Shown: in pieces, positions 23,031-35,266 of the stretch | How the letters are laid out: each line of letters opens with the position of its first letter | Position numbering within the stretch: position 1 is the stretch's first letter | Assembly (NCBI RefSeq): GCF_910589235.1 | Contig: NC_060955.1 | Location: 14,652,837-14,716,836, forward strand | Direction: 5' to 3' | Length of the DNA stretch: 64,000 bases | From: Vespa crabro | Taxonomy: Eukaryota; Arthropoda; Insecta; Hymenoptera; Vespidae | Program-made: the position numbers and the translations under genes | The notes under the pieces: model-generated | The model's database searches: none | The model's input: only the letters and a program-made list of their open reading frames with translations | What the model was told of the DNA's origin: nothing

Positions 23031-24477
23031 TTATATTTCTTTCGTCAGTTTATCACTATCCTTTACTTCATCCTCACTTGAAGATTCATCTTCTTGTTCC
23101 TCTTCTTCATCATCATCGTTTTCATTTTCATCTTCATCTTCTTCATCATCATTAGCAATATAATATTCTGAACCACCATAACATTCAGCATCATTAGTAC
23201 CTATTTAAAAATATATATCATAAAATTCAACCGAAATAATAAATGATTTAAAATTATATAAAATATAATATGCATGTTACCATAATCATTATAACTATTT
23301 TCTTCGTCGGAATCATATGGTCCAGCCTGAGTTTGTCTACCAAATTTATGACTTCTTGCTATATATAAAAAATATGAATATTTAGAAATTTGAGCTGTAT
23401 GTAATGGATTATTTAGAAAATAAGAAAAAAGTAAGAATTTGACTGTTCTGTGTTATGTTAAATTATTTTATATATTAGTTTAGAAATATGTTCACGATTA
23501 AAATACTTACTAGACATACTAAGGTCCTTAGTTTGCGATGTTTCATACCCACATTTGGGACAAGGTATAGGTTTATTCTTTTCATATTTAAATCCTTTTC
23601 TACGCACATGATCTTCGCAATAACATGTTTTACATCTGAGACATGAATATTGTCCTAAACGATTACAAGACTGGCCTAAAAATATTGTAAAATATGTTTA
23701 TATAATTTGTGAAATTGAAATAGTATAAGAAAGATTATAAAATTCTTACATTTGAAACTTTCAGCTTCTAATACTTGACATGATGCTTGATGTTCGAATT
23801 GATCATCTTCACAAAGGAAACAATTACAGAAAGAACAGCGGAATATTCTTCCACCATGATCCCATACTCCTCTTTCACATTCTTGACAAATAGCATCCAT
23901 TAATGGACAAGTACATGCATGAGTAGTTAAACAACGTCTCCCATGACAAACCCAAGCTTCACAATGATCACATATAGCTCCCTAATATGAAAAACATATT
24001 TAATTATAATTTTGTTATTTCTATAATAACAAGCTATATATTTTTATTCTATACTTACTACCATCCCCAGACCTGTAGTGAATATACCAGGATGTCTTAT
24101 AACACAATCTCCCGTTTTTAACATACATTTTACTTTGCCACAATGTGCACACATTGGTAAGCGTTGCACATGTTGACAAAAATAACAAAAAGCACGACTT
24201 TTCTGTTTTTTATTGCACTTATCACATTCCTATATATAATAACATATTATCATTTAACTAAGGTAGATATTTAAAAAAAAAAACAAAATGTAATAAAATA
24301 AATAATTGCAAACATCTTAAGTGAAAATCCATTGTCTCATTTTAAGGTAATATTTACCATTACTGTATTACATGGTAACTTTGCTATGTCTATTTGTTCT
24401 TTAGCAGTCCTAATTTCTTTTTGTCTTAATTTTTGCTTTTCAGCTTTTCTTCTCTGACCCGTCTTTTTTTTTGGCAT
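23031..24477 (-). CDS. ZNF330: Zinc finger protein 330 (nucleolar NOA36)
   Basis: Six exons: 24477-24358, 24229-24059, 23981-23750, 23675-23511, 23358-23281 and 23200-23031, all phases consistent, giving 311 residues. The start MPKKKTGQRRKAEKQKLRQKE is a lysine/arginine-rich leader (nuclear/nucleolar targeting type). It is followed by a dense series of C-x2-C pairs (CDKC, CYFC, CAHC, CDHC, CQEC, CSFC, CQSC, CLRC, CPKC) covering residues about 41-230, including the family block WVCHGRRCLTTHACTCPL. The KDLSMSTRSHKFGRQT segment is near identical to vertebrate ZNF330. The tail is a long Asp/Glu run. Vertebrate ZNF330 is a nucleolar and centromeric protein of unclear function; no enzymatic motif is seen. 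The start faces POLDIP2 1.04 kb away. Confidence 0.94.
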
Positions 24478-25513
24478 TTTAATATTTCAAAAAAGTAAAA
24501 TATTTAGGTTATCGTTTCTTCTTCTGATCAATCACTGATGGTTACTAACGTCTGTAATAAATTCAATCATAAAATTGTTTTCCACTGATTTATATCCATA
24601 AATGTAAAAAAAAAATGAAATACGGAACATCTTAACCGAAATATTTATATTTTGTGTCAAATTTAACTCATCGCAAATATGATTTTACTAAAAAGATAAT
24701 AAATCATACAAGTGAAACCAAAATAAATTATTAAGCCGAGTATATATTGAACTCTATTATACAATAAAATATTTCTATTAAATTCTTATAAATTAACATA
24801 TTACATTCAAATATTTTTAATTACATCGTAAAACGAAATAACAACAATCATATGATTAATAAAAGCAAGAAGAATTTAGTCAATAGAGGAAAGTTGAAAA
24901 TTATAAGAAAGCATATCTGATAAGATATAGTTATCTTTGTTCTATCGCATACTTTACTAATTACATATTTTTTTTCACGAAACTTAACATAGAGCAAGTA
25001 TAGAATTTTTTCCCCTAAAAAAATACGTTAATAAATTCAAAATAATTTTTTTAAATCTCTGTTGTATATTGTGTATAAATTATAAAATTACAATAATTAA
25101 GACTTGTTTTTAATTTTCCTTTAATCTCTATTATATATGCATCATTATTTATGGATTTTAAAAGTTAATTTTAGGCGAATTATAATCGATTCATCATTGC
25201 TGTTTTGTAATCAGTTTTTAGTTTTATTGTTTTAATGTTTAAATCAAGTTTAATCTTAAACAAATTTACCAATTGTTGTAAATTCAACACATTACCGTAG
25301 CTTAAAATTTTTATTCACTATCTCTGGCTATAGCATCTTTTTTTTTATATCACAAACAGTCACGTAAACATCACATATATAACCTGCCATACTCTGACGT
25401 ACTCAGTCAAACTCAGTAGAAATGTCAGGAAAACAGCGTCGTTATTTTCCAATACTCAAAGAAGATAAATAAATCCTAATATAAATCAAGCAATAGTCGT
25501 TTTAAAGAAAAGG
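24478..25513. promoter_or_regulatory. Head-to-head interval ZNF330 / POLDIP2
   Basis: 1.04 kb of AT-rich sequence between divergent starts, holding both 5' UTRs. No other feature recognised. Confidence 0.45.
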
Positions 25514-27216
25514 ATGGAGCTCTCACGAAATTTCATCGTTTGTAATTTAAGACACTTCTTCCTGAGTTCAACTAAAAAATCATATGTGCAACAAACAAGA
25601 TACATTAGGTACGAAATATGTAGTACGTAAAACGTACCTTTTTTTTTATATTTCTTGGAAAATATTGTAAAATTTGTAGAATTATATAATCTATAAAAAC
25701 ATGTTTAAAAAGAGCACGACTTTTCTATTAGTATGTAATAGGAAATTATTACAATATAATTGTTTTATGAAATTGTAGAACTTGATAGGTTATGAAGTAT
25801 ATGTATATGTATGTCATGTATAGAAAATAGTATTTTGTTTTGTATGCCATAATATTTATGATTAGTTGATATATTTTGATTTAAAAAAAAGCCAGAAATG
25901 CAAAAGAAATCAGCATGATAATTATCAGTAAAATCATTTTACATAAGACGATATTTCAGATTAGCAGAAGTTGGAAAACTCGAAACTCCCAAGTTGCAAG
26001 GAAAATATGAAACGGGTCAGTTGATCTTGCATAGGGTTTTTGGTTACCGGGGAGTAATTCTATTTCCATGGCTAGCAAGAGTATACGATAGGGATATACC
26101 AAATAAAAAAGAAGAGTATGTTATATATAATTATATATAGCTGATAGTTGTAGAATTAATATATATAAAGAAAAACATATAAACTATTTTATTTTTAAGA
26201 AACAGCGATAGTAACTTTAACAGTGTGGGTAAAGAAGTAAAAGGAAGGACACACACATTTTATCAGGTTCTAATAGATCAAAGAGATTGTCCGTACATAG
26301 TAAGTAAAATAACATTGTATTTATATATTTGTCTTGTATTTCTTATAAATGTGTGTACAAATAGTTTTATTAAAACAATACATAGCGTGCTCAAACAGAA
26401 GCAGTCACATTTTTGGGTAATCACGAGAGTAGCCGCAGTCTATATGCAATACCAGGACTAGATTATGTTGCCCATGAAGATATTTTGCCATATACTACAA
26501 ATGAGAAAACTGCATTGCAACATGAACTTTTTGATAAGTTTTTAACTTATGATTCAAACAGAGATCCATGTTTTATTGCACAAGAGACATTGAAAGCATG
26601 GCAAAAAAAGAACCATCCATGGTTAGAATTGTCCGATGTTCATAAAGAAACAACAGAAAATATACGTATTACTGTGATACCATTTTATATGGGTTGTAGA
26701 GAAAATCAAACTACATCCGTTTATTGGGTACATTATATTTTTAAGGATTGTAGATGATATATAATTTATATGAATTATATTATCTTTTATTCAAATCTTT
26801 TAATTCAAATCTTTATTTCTTTTATGTAGTGGCGATATTGCATTCGTTTGGAAAATTTAGGAGATTTGAGTGTACAATTAAGAGAAAGACATTGGAGAAT
26901 ATTTAGTCTTTCAGGTACATTAGAAACTGTCAGAGGAAGAGGAGTTGTAGGGCAAGAGCCTGTACTATCTAAAACCTTGCCCGCATTTCAATATAGTAGT
27001 CATGTCAGTTTGCAAGCTCCAAGTGGTCATATGTGGTACGTAGTTAGTACTTCTCAATATATATGTAGCAACATTCTTTTTAACTAATGACACTTTTGTT
27101 TTAGGGGAACATTTAGAATGGAGAGAGAAGATGGATATGCATTCGATTGTAGGATACCACCTTTTTCGTTAGAATCGAAAACAGAAGAGACCCCCATACC
27201 AGATGTGGAATCATGA
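25514..27216 (+). CDS. POLDIP2: Polymerase delta-interacting protein 2 (POLDIP2)
   Basis: Six exons: 25514-25608, 25960-26115, 26200-26299, 26386-26727, 26830-27035 and 27105-27216 (TGA), giving 336 residues against 368 in human. The N-terminus (MELSRNFIVCNLRHFFLSS) looks like a mitochondrial presequence. Residues about 45-185 make a YccV/HspQ-like domain (LETPKLQGKYETGQL, YRGVILFPW, HTFYQVLIDQRDCPYI, PGLDYVAHEDILPYT). Residues about 215-330 make an ApaG-like beta-sandwich (ENIRITVIPFYMG, YWWRYCIRLENL, RHWRIFSLSGTLETVRGRGV, AFQYSSHVSLQAPSGHMWG). In mammals it binds the DNA polymerase delta p50 subunit, PCNA and PrimPol and also acts in mitochondria; which applies here is unknown. Confidence 0.95.
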
Positions 27217-28076
27217 TATTTTTATGAAACAATTTAGAAACATTCAACAAGATCCTTTATACTTCCCGTTTTTTAGCAAAGACTTTGTACACTCTGCGAT
27301 ATAACAGCTGTCTAAATCGAGAATTACTTAATTATACATCTCTTATTCTTTTTAGTTTCATCAAACTGTATATATTAATTATATATACTCTGTACATCTT
27401 TGAGTAGTAGATCATAAATATAACGATTTAGCATCTTAATAATCATATTTTTTATTGTATATGTAAGAATAATGTATAATATCTACTATAGTATCAGAAA
27501 ATGTTAATATAATTATATAAAAAAGATAATTTGTATGCATATGTGAAATATTTTATAAAATATATGATACTATGCTACAACAAAAATGGTATTGGCTGTA
27601 TCAATATACGAAATTGCTATTGGTCGATGGAAAAAGTCCATCTTCATCATTGGTTAAAAAATCAGTATCCTTTAAAACTATGAGTGTATATCCAACGTAC
27701 TCGATAATATTTCACTTTTATTCAAGATCATTCTAAATCTTCTAGTTTTATAAAAAATAGTTTATATGAAATTTTATAATAATTTGCGTCTGTTTAAACG
27801 TTGCGGTAAATCTGTTCAATTTAACATATCAAACTCCTTTGGATGTCAACAGTAAAAAAATACTAATACGCATGCGAAGATCTGTATTAGACATGCGTAC
27901 TACAAGATCCTGTTCAATGTACAAGAAATTATTATACTTACCTTGTCTATCGACCATATGCGATAAAAGCGGTATGCCCCCTCTGTTTGTAAGTACAGTA
28001 TACTAGCGTAGAACTCTGTGACGACGCCTAAATCCATTACACCATTACGGGAGAGGAGAGAAGCTAGATCAGCATT
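27217..28076. other. POLDIP2-BLMH spacer
   Basis: POLDIP2 3' UTR and the upstream region of the bleomycin hydrolase gene, both on the + strand. No open frame or repeat of note. Confidence 0.5.
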
Positions 28077-31000
28077 ATGGTTGTCTGTAAGTTAAAACCT
28101 TACTTATTTTTACATTATGCTTTTTCTTTTCAATGAAAAAAAAAAATATATGTATATATATATATATATCATATAATTGTCATAAGATTTATTTTGTAAG
28201 GTGATAAATGCGTAAACGTATTAAATAATTCATTTTAAATATTACAAAAAATTTCACTATTCGAAAATAACACTTTTTGTATGAGTGCACCCAGTTGTTG
28301 CACCCTGTCATCGACTTTTATTCCAATGTTTGTCAATATACTGTGACACAAATATTTAATGCACTATTATCTTTTCTTGAAATACTGAATTGATATCCAT
28401 TAGTTTACATTTTATACTTTTATATATTCTCCGAATGTTTGTTCGCAAGGTGTCGTAAATTTTTCTCCGTTTTACAAAATGGGACAATAAACATATTGCG
28501 TATATATTTACTGAAATTCATATCTGCTATTTTGCATTTCTACGATTATTTTTACAATTTTATTTCACAATATTGGAGAGCTTTATATGATCAAAAAATT
28601 TTATGAAACTCGATTTTCCTCTTTTTTTCTTTTTCAAACGTAAGATATAGATCCGAGGCCGAGTTTTGTTAATAATATGAATAGCCATTAGGTGAAGTAT
28701 TTTATCTATAGATAAAACATTTTGTATTTTTTTTTTATCAATAATATTTATAACATGTAGCGACAACGTTATACATGCATAATTTTTGGTAACATACACG
28801 TATACGTATATATGCGCTTCGCAAAAATCGAGTATTTCGAAAGTAAAAATCACTTTGTCATTTAACAAAAATAAATCTTAGGTAGAACCCTAAATACATG
28901 ATAGATCATGAGAGATGTATTTCAGGCTGTTATATTATTTATATCATAAAAATAAAAAGAAAAAATACATTTGGTGATGCGTGTAAACAAAAGCAGTAGT
29001 ATCTGCTTTGAAAGTTTCTTTGTCTTTTTTCTTTTCTTTTTATTGCGAGCGGTTTTCAGTTCATTAATTTTTTGTTATGGTAATTTGTACGATAAATCAT
29101 CTATGTTATTAATATTATCTTTTTGTTACCCAGTCGACATTATTTAGTAATATGATTTTTGCTATAACAATACGATTTTTATTAGCATATTGTTACAATG
29201 TTGTACAAAATTTTTTAAGATATCTCCGGGCGAGTACATATCGTACATATATAATCAAGATTTCTTTTATGAGCTACTTAACAGACACGATCATTGATAT
29301 GCTCTTTAAGATCTTTTTATATTTTATTTTTGAGACAGTAGCCGATAAATTTTTGTTTAACATGTTGCATATAATTAGCATGCAATAGACAACTAGAGTA
29401 TTTTGATTGAGAATATGGAGTATAATAAAGAACAAAATAGTATCGTGAATATAATGTATTCATAATAATTATCTCTATTATCTCAATCTGATATTTGTTG
29501 TATCTATATTATCTAATCTTTGCAAGGTCAACCAATATTTCCTTTTGTTTCTGAACAGCAGCTATTTTGACAGCGGACGTACTGGATCAGTTGCGTGCAA
29601 AATTTTATGCAGACAACAGAAACGTGCAAGCACAAAATGTCTGTACAAAAACCAATCCTATTGAGGCTTGTATATCGAGAAAAGTTTTGGAAGAAACTCA
29701 GCATGTCTTCACTCATAAAATTGATACTGAAGGCAAGCCCATGACAAACCAAAAAAATTCTGGACGTTGTTGGATATTTGCAACTTTAAATGTTATAAGA
29801 ACTGCTTTTATGAAGCAATATAATTTGGATGAATTCGAATTTAGCCAAGCTTACCTTTTTTTCTGGGATAAGGTTTAAAAATATAAATTATCTTATATTC
29901 ATAAAGTAAATTTTATATATATAAAATATAATTTATATATTTTATATATATAAAATATAATTTATAATAATACTATACAATTTAAATAATTTATTACAGG
30001 TAGAACGATGTAACTACTTCTTGCACAATATTGTTAAAACTGCAAAACGTGGTGAATCAGTGGAAGGAAGATTGGTGTCATTTTTGTTGCATGATCCTAC
30101 CTGTGATGGAGGTCAATGGGATATGATAGTTAATCTTATAAATCGTCACGGTCTTGTTCCAAAGTCATGTTTTCCAGAATCATATAGTTGTGAAGCTAGT
30201 ATTCGTATGAATAGTCTCTTGAAAAGTAAATTAAGAGAATATTCTAAAGTTCTAAGAGGTTTAGTTGCTAATGGGGCTTCTGAAAAAGAATTAGAAGGTC
30301 AAATTATGGAACAAATGACTGTGATATATAGAATAATTGGCATTTGCATTGGTATTCCTTCTGAAACTATAACATGGGAATATTATGATAAAACGAAAAA
30401 TTATAGCTGCATCGGACCAATAACACCTATTGAATTTTATGAAAAATATGTTAAGCCATACTATAATGTTGATGATAAGGTGTGTCTGGTCACAGATCCA
30501 AGACCATCTAATCCTTATGGAAAACTTTATACAGTGGATTGTTTAGGAAATGTCATAGGTGGAAGACCAACGCTTTATAATAATCAACCACCAGAATTAC
30601 TAATGAAATTATGTGCAGAAAGTATAAAACAGAATGAACCTGTATGGTTTGGATGTGATGTAAACAAACGATTAATAGGTAAACAAGGTATCCATGACAT
30701 TAGAGCTTATGATTTTGAATTGATGTTTGGAACAGACGTACAGATAGGTCTTACAAAGGCAGATAGATTACTTTATGGGGATTCTATGATGATACACGCA
30801 ATGGCATTTACAGCTGTATCTATTGATGTAAGTTTTTTATGATTATTTATATATGGTAAAAATATAAATTAATAAGTGTATATTTTGCAATTTTAGAATG
30901 AAAATAAAATCAAGAAGTTCAGAGTAGAAAATTCTTGGGGAGAAGATCATGGTCAGAAAGGCTATCATATTTTAACAGCTGATTGGTTTTCAGAGTTTGT

Positions 31001-31112
31001 CTTTGAAGCTGTCGTAGATAGAAAATTTGTACCTGCTGATGTTTTAGCTGTATTCGAGCAGGAACCTGTTACTTTACCAGCATGGGATCCAATGGGTACT
31101 CTTGCTCAGTGA
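28077..31112 (+). CDS. BLMH: Bleomycin hydrolase (papain-like aminopeptidase)
   Basis: Four exons: 28077-28086, 29559-29872, 30000-30827 and 30897-31112, giving 455 residues, the same length as human. This cytosolic C1B cysteine aminopeptidase forms a hexamer with the active sites inside. The catalytic triad is complete: Cys at about residue 74 (NQKNSGRCWIFA), His at about 374 (MIHAMAFTAV) and Asn at about 396 (RVENSWGEDHG). The conserved DGRLVSF-type segment (GRLVSFLLHDP), NDPRP-type segment (VTDPRPSNPYGKLYTV) and the C-terminal WDPMGTLAQ, which in this family self-trims into the active site, are present. The first exon is only 10 coding bases before a 1.47-kb intron; its choice rests on phase and a strong GTAAGT donor, so the N-terminal four residues are less certain than the rest. 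Confidence 0.94.
28087..29558 (+). other. BLMH intron 1
   Basis: 1.47 kb, AT-rich, with a TA run at about 28147-28170. Open frames in it (for example at 28560-28868 on the minus strand) lack any family resemblance. Confidence 0.6.
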
Positions 31113-31550
31113 TGGTAATAGTCCTTTCAAGAAGTGATCTAAGGACAGCAAAAATAGAACTTGAACGATTGTACAACAGTTAATAAAAAAGAGATCAGGG
31201 AATTTCAGTTACCATTGAATTTTCTTAAGCTTATTATTCAGCTGTATTAAATATTTCTTATTTTAATCTATCTCGGAAAGTCAGAAAAGTCACATTTTAC
31301 AAGTATTTTGAAAAGTATTCTTATAGGTGCAAAAATATCTTTTAATTTTTTTGTATTTACAAAGCAATATTATGTAAGATGCCTTCATAACGATAAACTT
31401 CAAAAAATATATAAAACTTTCTGGGATATGTATATTTTCAACTCTGTTTCTATGTTCTAATTTTATATTTACGAATTTACAAATATTATATACTTAAAAT
31501 TTTAATAGCATATCTATATGTAATATATACACTTATAAAGTTACAAGAAC

Positions 31551-32570
31551 TTAATTTTTTCCATATTTCAATTTTGTTTGTTTGTAACTATACTTAAGTT
31601 TTGCCCAGACTCCCTTACACATATTTTGCAGACGTGTATCATTCTGATCCACTGCAAGTTTGTATATATTTTTGATCATATGTTTTGGTGTTTTGAAATA
31701 ACCTTGTTGTATCAAACTTAAGGCTGCATATAATTTACAACGAGCAACGAGAAGGGGATTTCCAAGATGTAGTGCTAATTGAAATTGTTTTATTGAAATT
31801 TTTCCTGCCATCTGAGCCTGTATAAAATGTATATTTTGATTAACTAATTTTTTTTATATTTTGTGCACTACAAAAAATGAAACTAATAACGAAATATAAA
31901 ATATTTACATAAAAATAAGTAAAAAGATAATTGCATTTTAAAATGGTATTTAGCAATTATCAATGTCTATAAACTATTTTTGCACAGCAATAATACATTA
32001 AACTATGCAACTTACACAATGTTGAAATTCTTCGCCTAAGGCAGAAAATGCTCCTCCTAGTGTAGATAACCATGACATAGCATAATCTAATTCTCTTGTT
32101 TCTAATATTATTTTTGTTATTCTCTCATTCCTATAAAAATATAATTTTTACAAGAACTATTCAATATATTTGAAAAAATCTTTAAATCACATTTATACAG
32201 CTTACCATTTATAATCTAGAAATTGCTTTTTTGGTGTACGTAATTTTATTAAAATTATATATTTAGAGTTGGCTTGATGTGTCATTGAAGATAAATGTTC
32301 CAATAAAACCTGTATTGCAGTCTTACGATAAGTATTTGACTTTATCAAACTGTTAACATATAATGAAACAAGATATGCATTAAATCCCCTTTGATTTAGG
32401 GGAACTGCTATTATTTTATAATGCAACTTATTGTCGAGGATATTAGGTTTTGATTTAACTCCTTTTTCATTATTTTGATGCAGATATTTAATCGCAGAAT
32501 TCCAAGTAATACTGACATTATCAAAAATTATCTGACTTCTGTGTATTATTAGTTTTAATGATTTTTCCAT
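31551..32570 (-). CDS. Conserved uncharacterised protein (possibly DUF4807 family)
   Basis: Three exons: 32570-32206, 32130-32016 and 31817-31551, in consistent phase, giving 248 residues. I do not recognise a function. The N-terminal half is rich in Lys/Asn/Ile with no signal peptide or membrane segment. The C-terminal half has a helical, well-structured look: WLSTLGGAFSALGEEFQHC, then KISIKQFQLALHLGNPLLV, ARCKLYAALSLIQQGYF and DTRLQNMCKGVWAKLKY. This helix-loop-helix pattern recalls a TPR-like fold. From memory it resembles the DUF4807 (F58A4.6-like) proteins of insects and nematodes, but this is a weak recollection. Spliced gene structure with clean GTAAGC/GTAAGT donors and preserved frame argues that it is a real gene. 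It converges on BLMH (439 bp apart) and is divergent from PRODH. Confidence 0.75.
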
Positions 32571-35207
32571 TCCTTATATTACAAAAAAGAAATTAACGTT
32601 TTATGATATATAGAGTATATAAATATTGCAAAACACGAATGTACTTCAACACAATATTTAACAGTTTGCATGTCACTATAAATTATTTAAAAAATTGATG
32701 AAAACAATTTAAATAATTCTTTGCGCATAGGTTAAAATAATTAAATTGAAATCAGAAATTCAAATATAACAATTTAGTTAGGACATTTATAATTCGAATA
32801 TATCAACATGCACGTTTATAAATCACATGAAAATTCTTCATTTTTAAAATCATTCAAAGAAATTATAAATCCTTTTTTGCAATTTTTCGATTACAGGAAC
32901 GAACTGTTACGGGTGAAATTTAAAAATTGTTTTAATTTGATACGTTTGATGCAGCACTTATAGGTATGATCCTAAATGTGACGACCTTATCCTTATATTC
33001 TGCAAGAAACGATCGTTGCTTATCGCTGATTGGTTGCTCGAATAACAGTGACCAATTTACTATCTATGTAGGTTAGACTAGTGGAAGTAATCAAATGAAA
33101 GTAATGAAGTAATCAAACTATTGTTATTAGATTAAATATTTTTATACCATTATATTAAAGTTCTATATTATTCAGAAGCAGTGGTAACTGAACAGTACCA
33201 TTCCTATTCAGTGAAGCCATGGTTAAGTGCATAACTGTAGGGCTACATTAAATGTTGCGATTTATTTAGCAACATTGTCACTAGGTGTCGCTTTTTCTCG
33301 AAAGCACTTGAACATCAGACGGAGACAATAAATAAAAGTTTTGAAAACATAAACCATGACGTTTAAAACAGGTCCTGCTTATCAGCCTACAGCCCGAGTA
33401 CTCTCGAGCTTGGGCACGTGGGGATGAAACTGTAAACTTCCTCTTCTCCCCGTCGCGGGTTGAAGTATTATATTATCATCAAAACACATGGAAATGAAAC
33501 GCTACTTCTGATCGTGTAGAAAGCACACAAACGCCATCTAAATGGGTTGAGAAACTCTCTCTCCTCCCATAGAATATTAAAACGAATAATTAGATATTAT
33601 TAACTTGTATAAAATGTTTCTATGTTTTATAAACAAAAGTATATAAAGTTTCCATATAACAAATTCCCCACGCGTATGTTGAATTGGATTCATTTTTAGA
33701 TTATGAAGTAGTTTGAATCATTATTGATATTATTATTGGAAATTTCATAAGCGCAAGAATACCTTCATGTGATGATATATATGGAATAATAATTATTGAG
33801 TTATAATGTTGTCGCACTTAAATTCATTTTTAAGTGGCAATGTAACTTTTACGATAAACCTCACAATATAACCATTTTACTATTTTAATTCCTATCGTTA
33901 TTAGCGTTAATTGCCGTCAATAATATCATATATAATGAAAAAATCACGCGTAAGAAGTTCAAAATTCCTTAGACTTCTGTAGAACTCCATATTAGAAATA
34001 CGTTGTTTTGTTCGTGACAGTAAAACAGCCTAAGAGCGGATTTTATAAACACATTTTTTTCACGATCTTTTACCATGTTTTTGTTAATATTGTTAAGTAT
34101 TTGCACTGTCAATATATTTGCACTATAAATATATACACAATATATACATATATACATACATGTATGTCTAGAATATATGTTTTTAGTTTGCATGCATGCA
34201 TGTGAATGCATGCCAAAGTAATAATTCAACACTGTTTCTTAAAACCTGCATTGTTATCAATGACTAATCGATGAGTCCAAAGAATCGATTGTAAAAAATA
34301 AGGAAAGTAATTAACACGATTGGTGTATCACTCGTAAATTGATGTACCTCAAATAAAAGTATTTTATTATTAGTTAAATATAATTATATTGAAAAGAAAG
34401 CAACATGACGTATTTCTAAAAATAGGACGATATATGTATATCGACATACAATCATTAACGTTAGCAAAAATTAGAACAACCAGTAGCGATTCGCGTGGTA
34501 GAACACACCTTCTCGAAATGAACCAATCACAAAGCTTGCTCGATTTTACATTCTTTACACTCTACCGACTCAAACGTGTGTGTATGTAGGTGTACATACT
34601 TTTAATAATCGAAACTCGTTTCTATCACTCATCGAAGAACAAAAATTAGACATATAAGAGAAAAGAACTAACTCCATAAAATCGATCTATTTCGAAGAAC
34701 GTAAGGAAAGAGAGATGGAGGGAGAGAGAGAGGGAAAGAAATAATCAATCCGAAGAAAAAGAATGAAGAAGCCGAATCTGATCATCGTTTGAGCTTCTGA
34801 ATTAGCAAATCAAAAAAAGATTCCCCAAGTCGTTTATTATTGGGTTCTTGGACTGAAATATAGTAAGGTGGATATAAGGTGGATATAAAGGGTTTCTCTT
34901 TTATAACAGGAATCGGTAGGAACTGGCTGGCTACACGTTTAAGCAAGTCCCAGTAGTAACATCGACAGCGGTGGGTCAGTACATAAATCAGTGGTGCGCG
35001 AGATAGAGACAGAGAGTGAGAGAAAGAGAGAAAGTGGGGGGAGCCAAAGAAATAGAGTGAGAGAGAGGGAAGCTCGACGCCCCAGGCGAGGCACAGTCGC
35101 GCGTAAGACCTCACTCGACGAGAGGGTTTCGATCGCTGTAATCGTTTCTCTCGTCGTTTCTTTACCTATTAGGACTGTTCGGTACACTTTACAAAGGAAA
35201 GATACAC

Positions 35208-35249
<42 letters not shown>

Positions 35250-35266
35250 AAAAGAGAAAGAGAGTA
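32571..35266. promoter_or_regulatory. Head-to-head interval, PRODH upstream region
   Basis: 2.7 kb with no coding gene. The last 600 bp (about 34690-35140) are rich in GA repeats, as in many insect 5' UTRs and GAGA-factor targets, and a TA run at 35219-35249 directly precedes the PRODH start. Open frames in the GA tract are simple-sequence artefacts. Confidence 0.5.
35219..35249. repeat. (TA)n run just before PRODH start
   Basis: About 31 bp of TA/ATT simple repeat in the presumed 5' UTR, ending 17 bp before the ATG. Confidence 0.9.

Noticed and set aside
8235..33060. CCAAT boxes in most head-to-head promoter intervals
   Set aside because: At this base composition about two CCAAT/ATTGG words per kb are expected by chance, and the counts seen are not above that.
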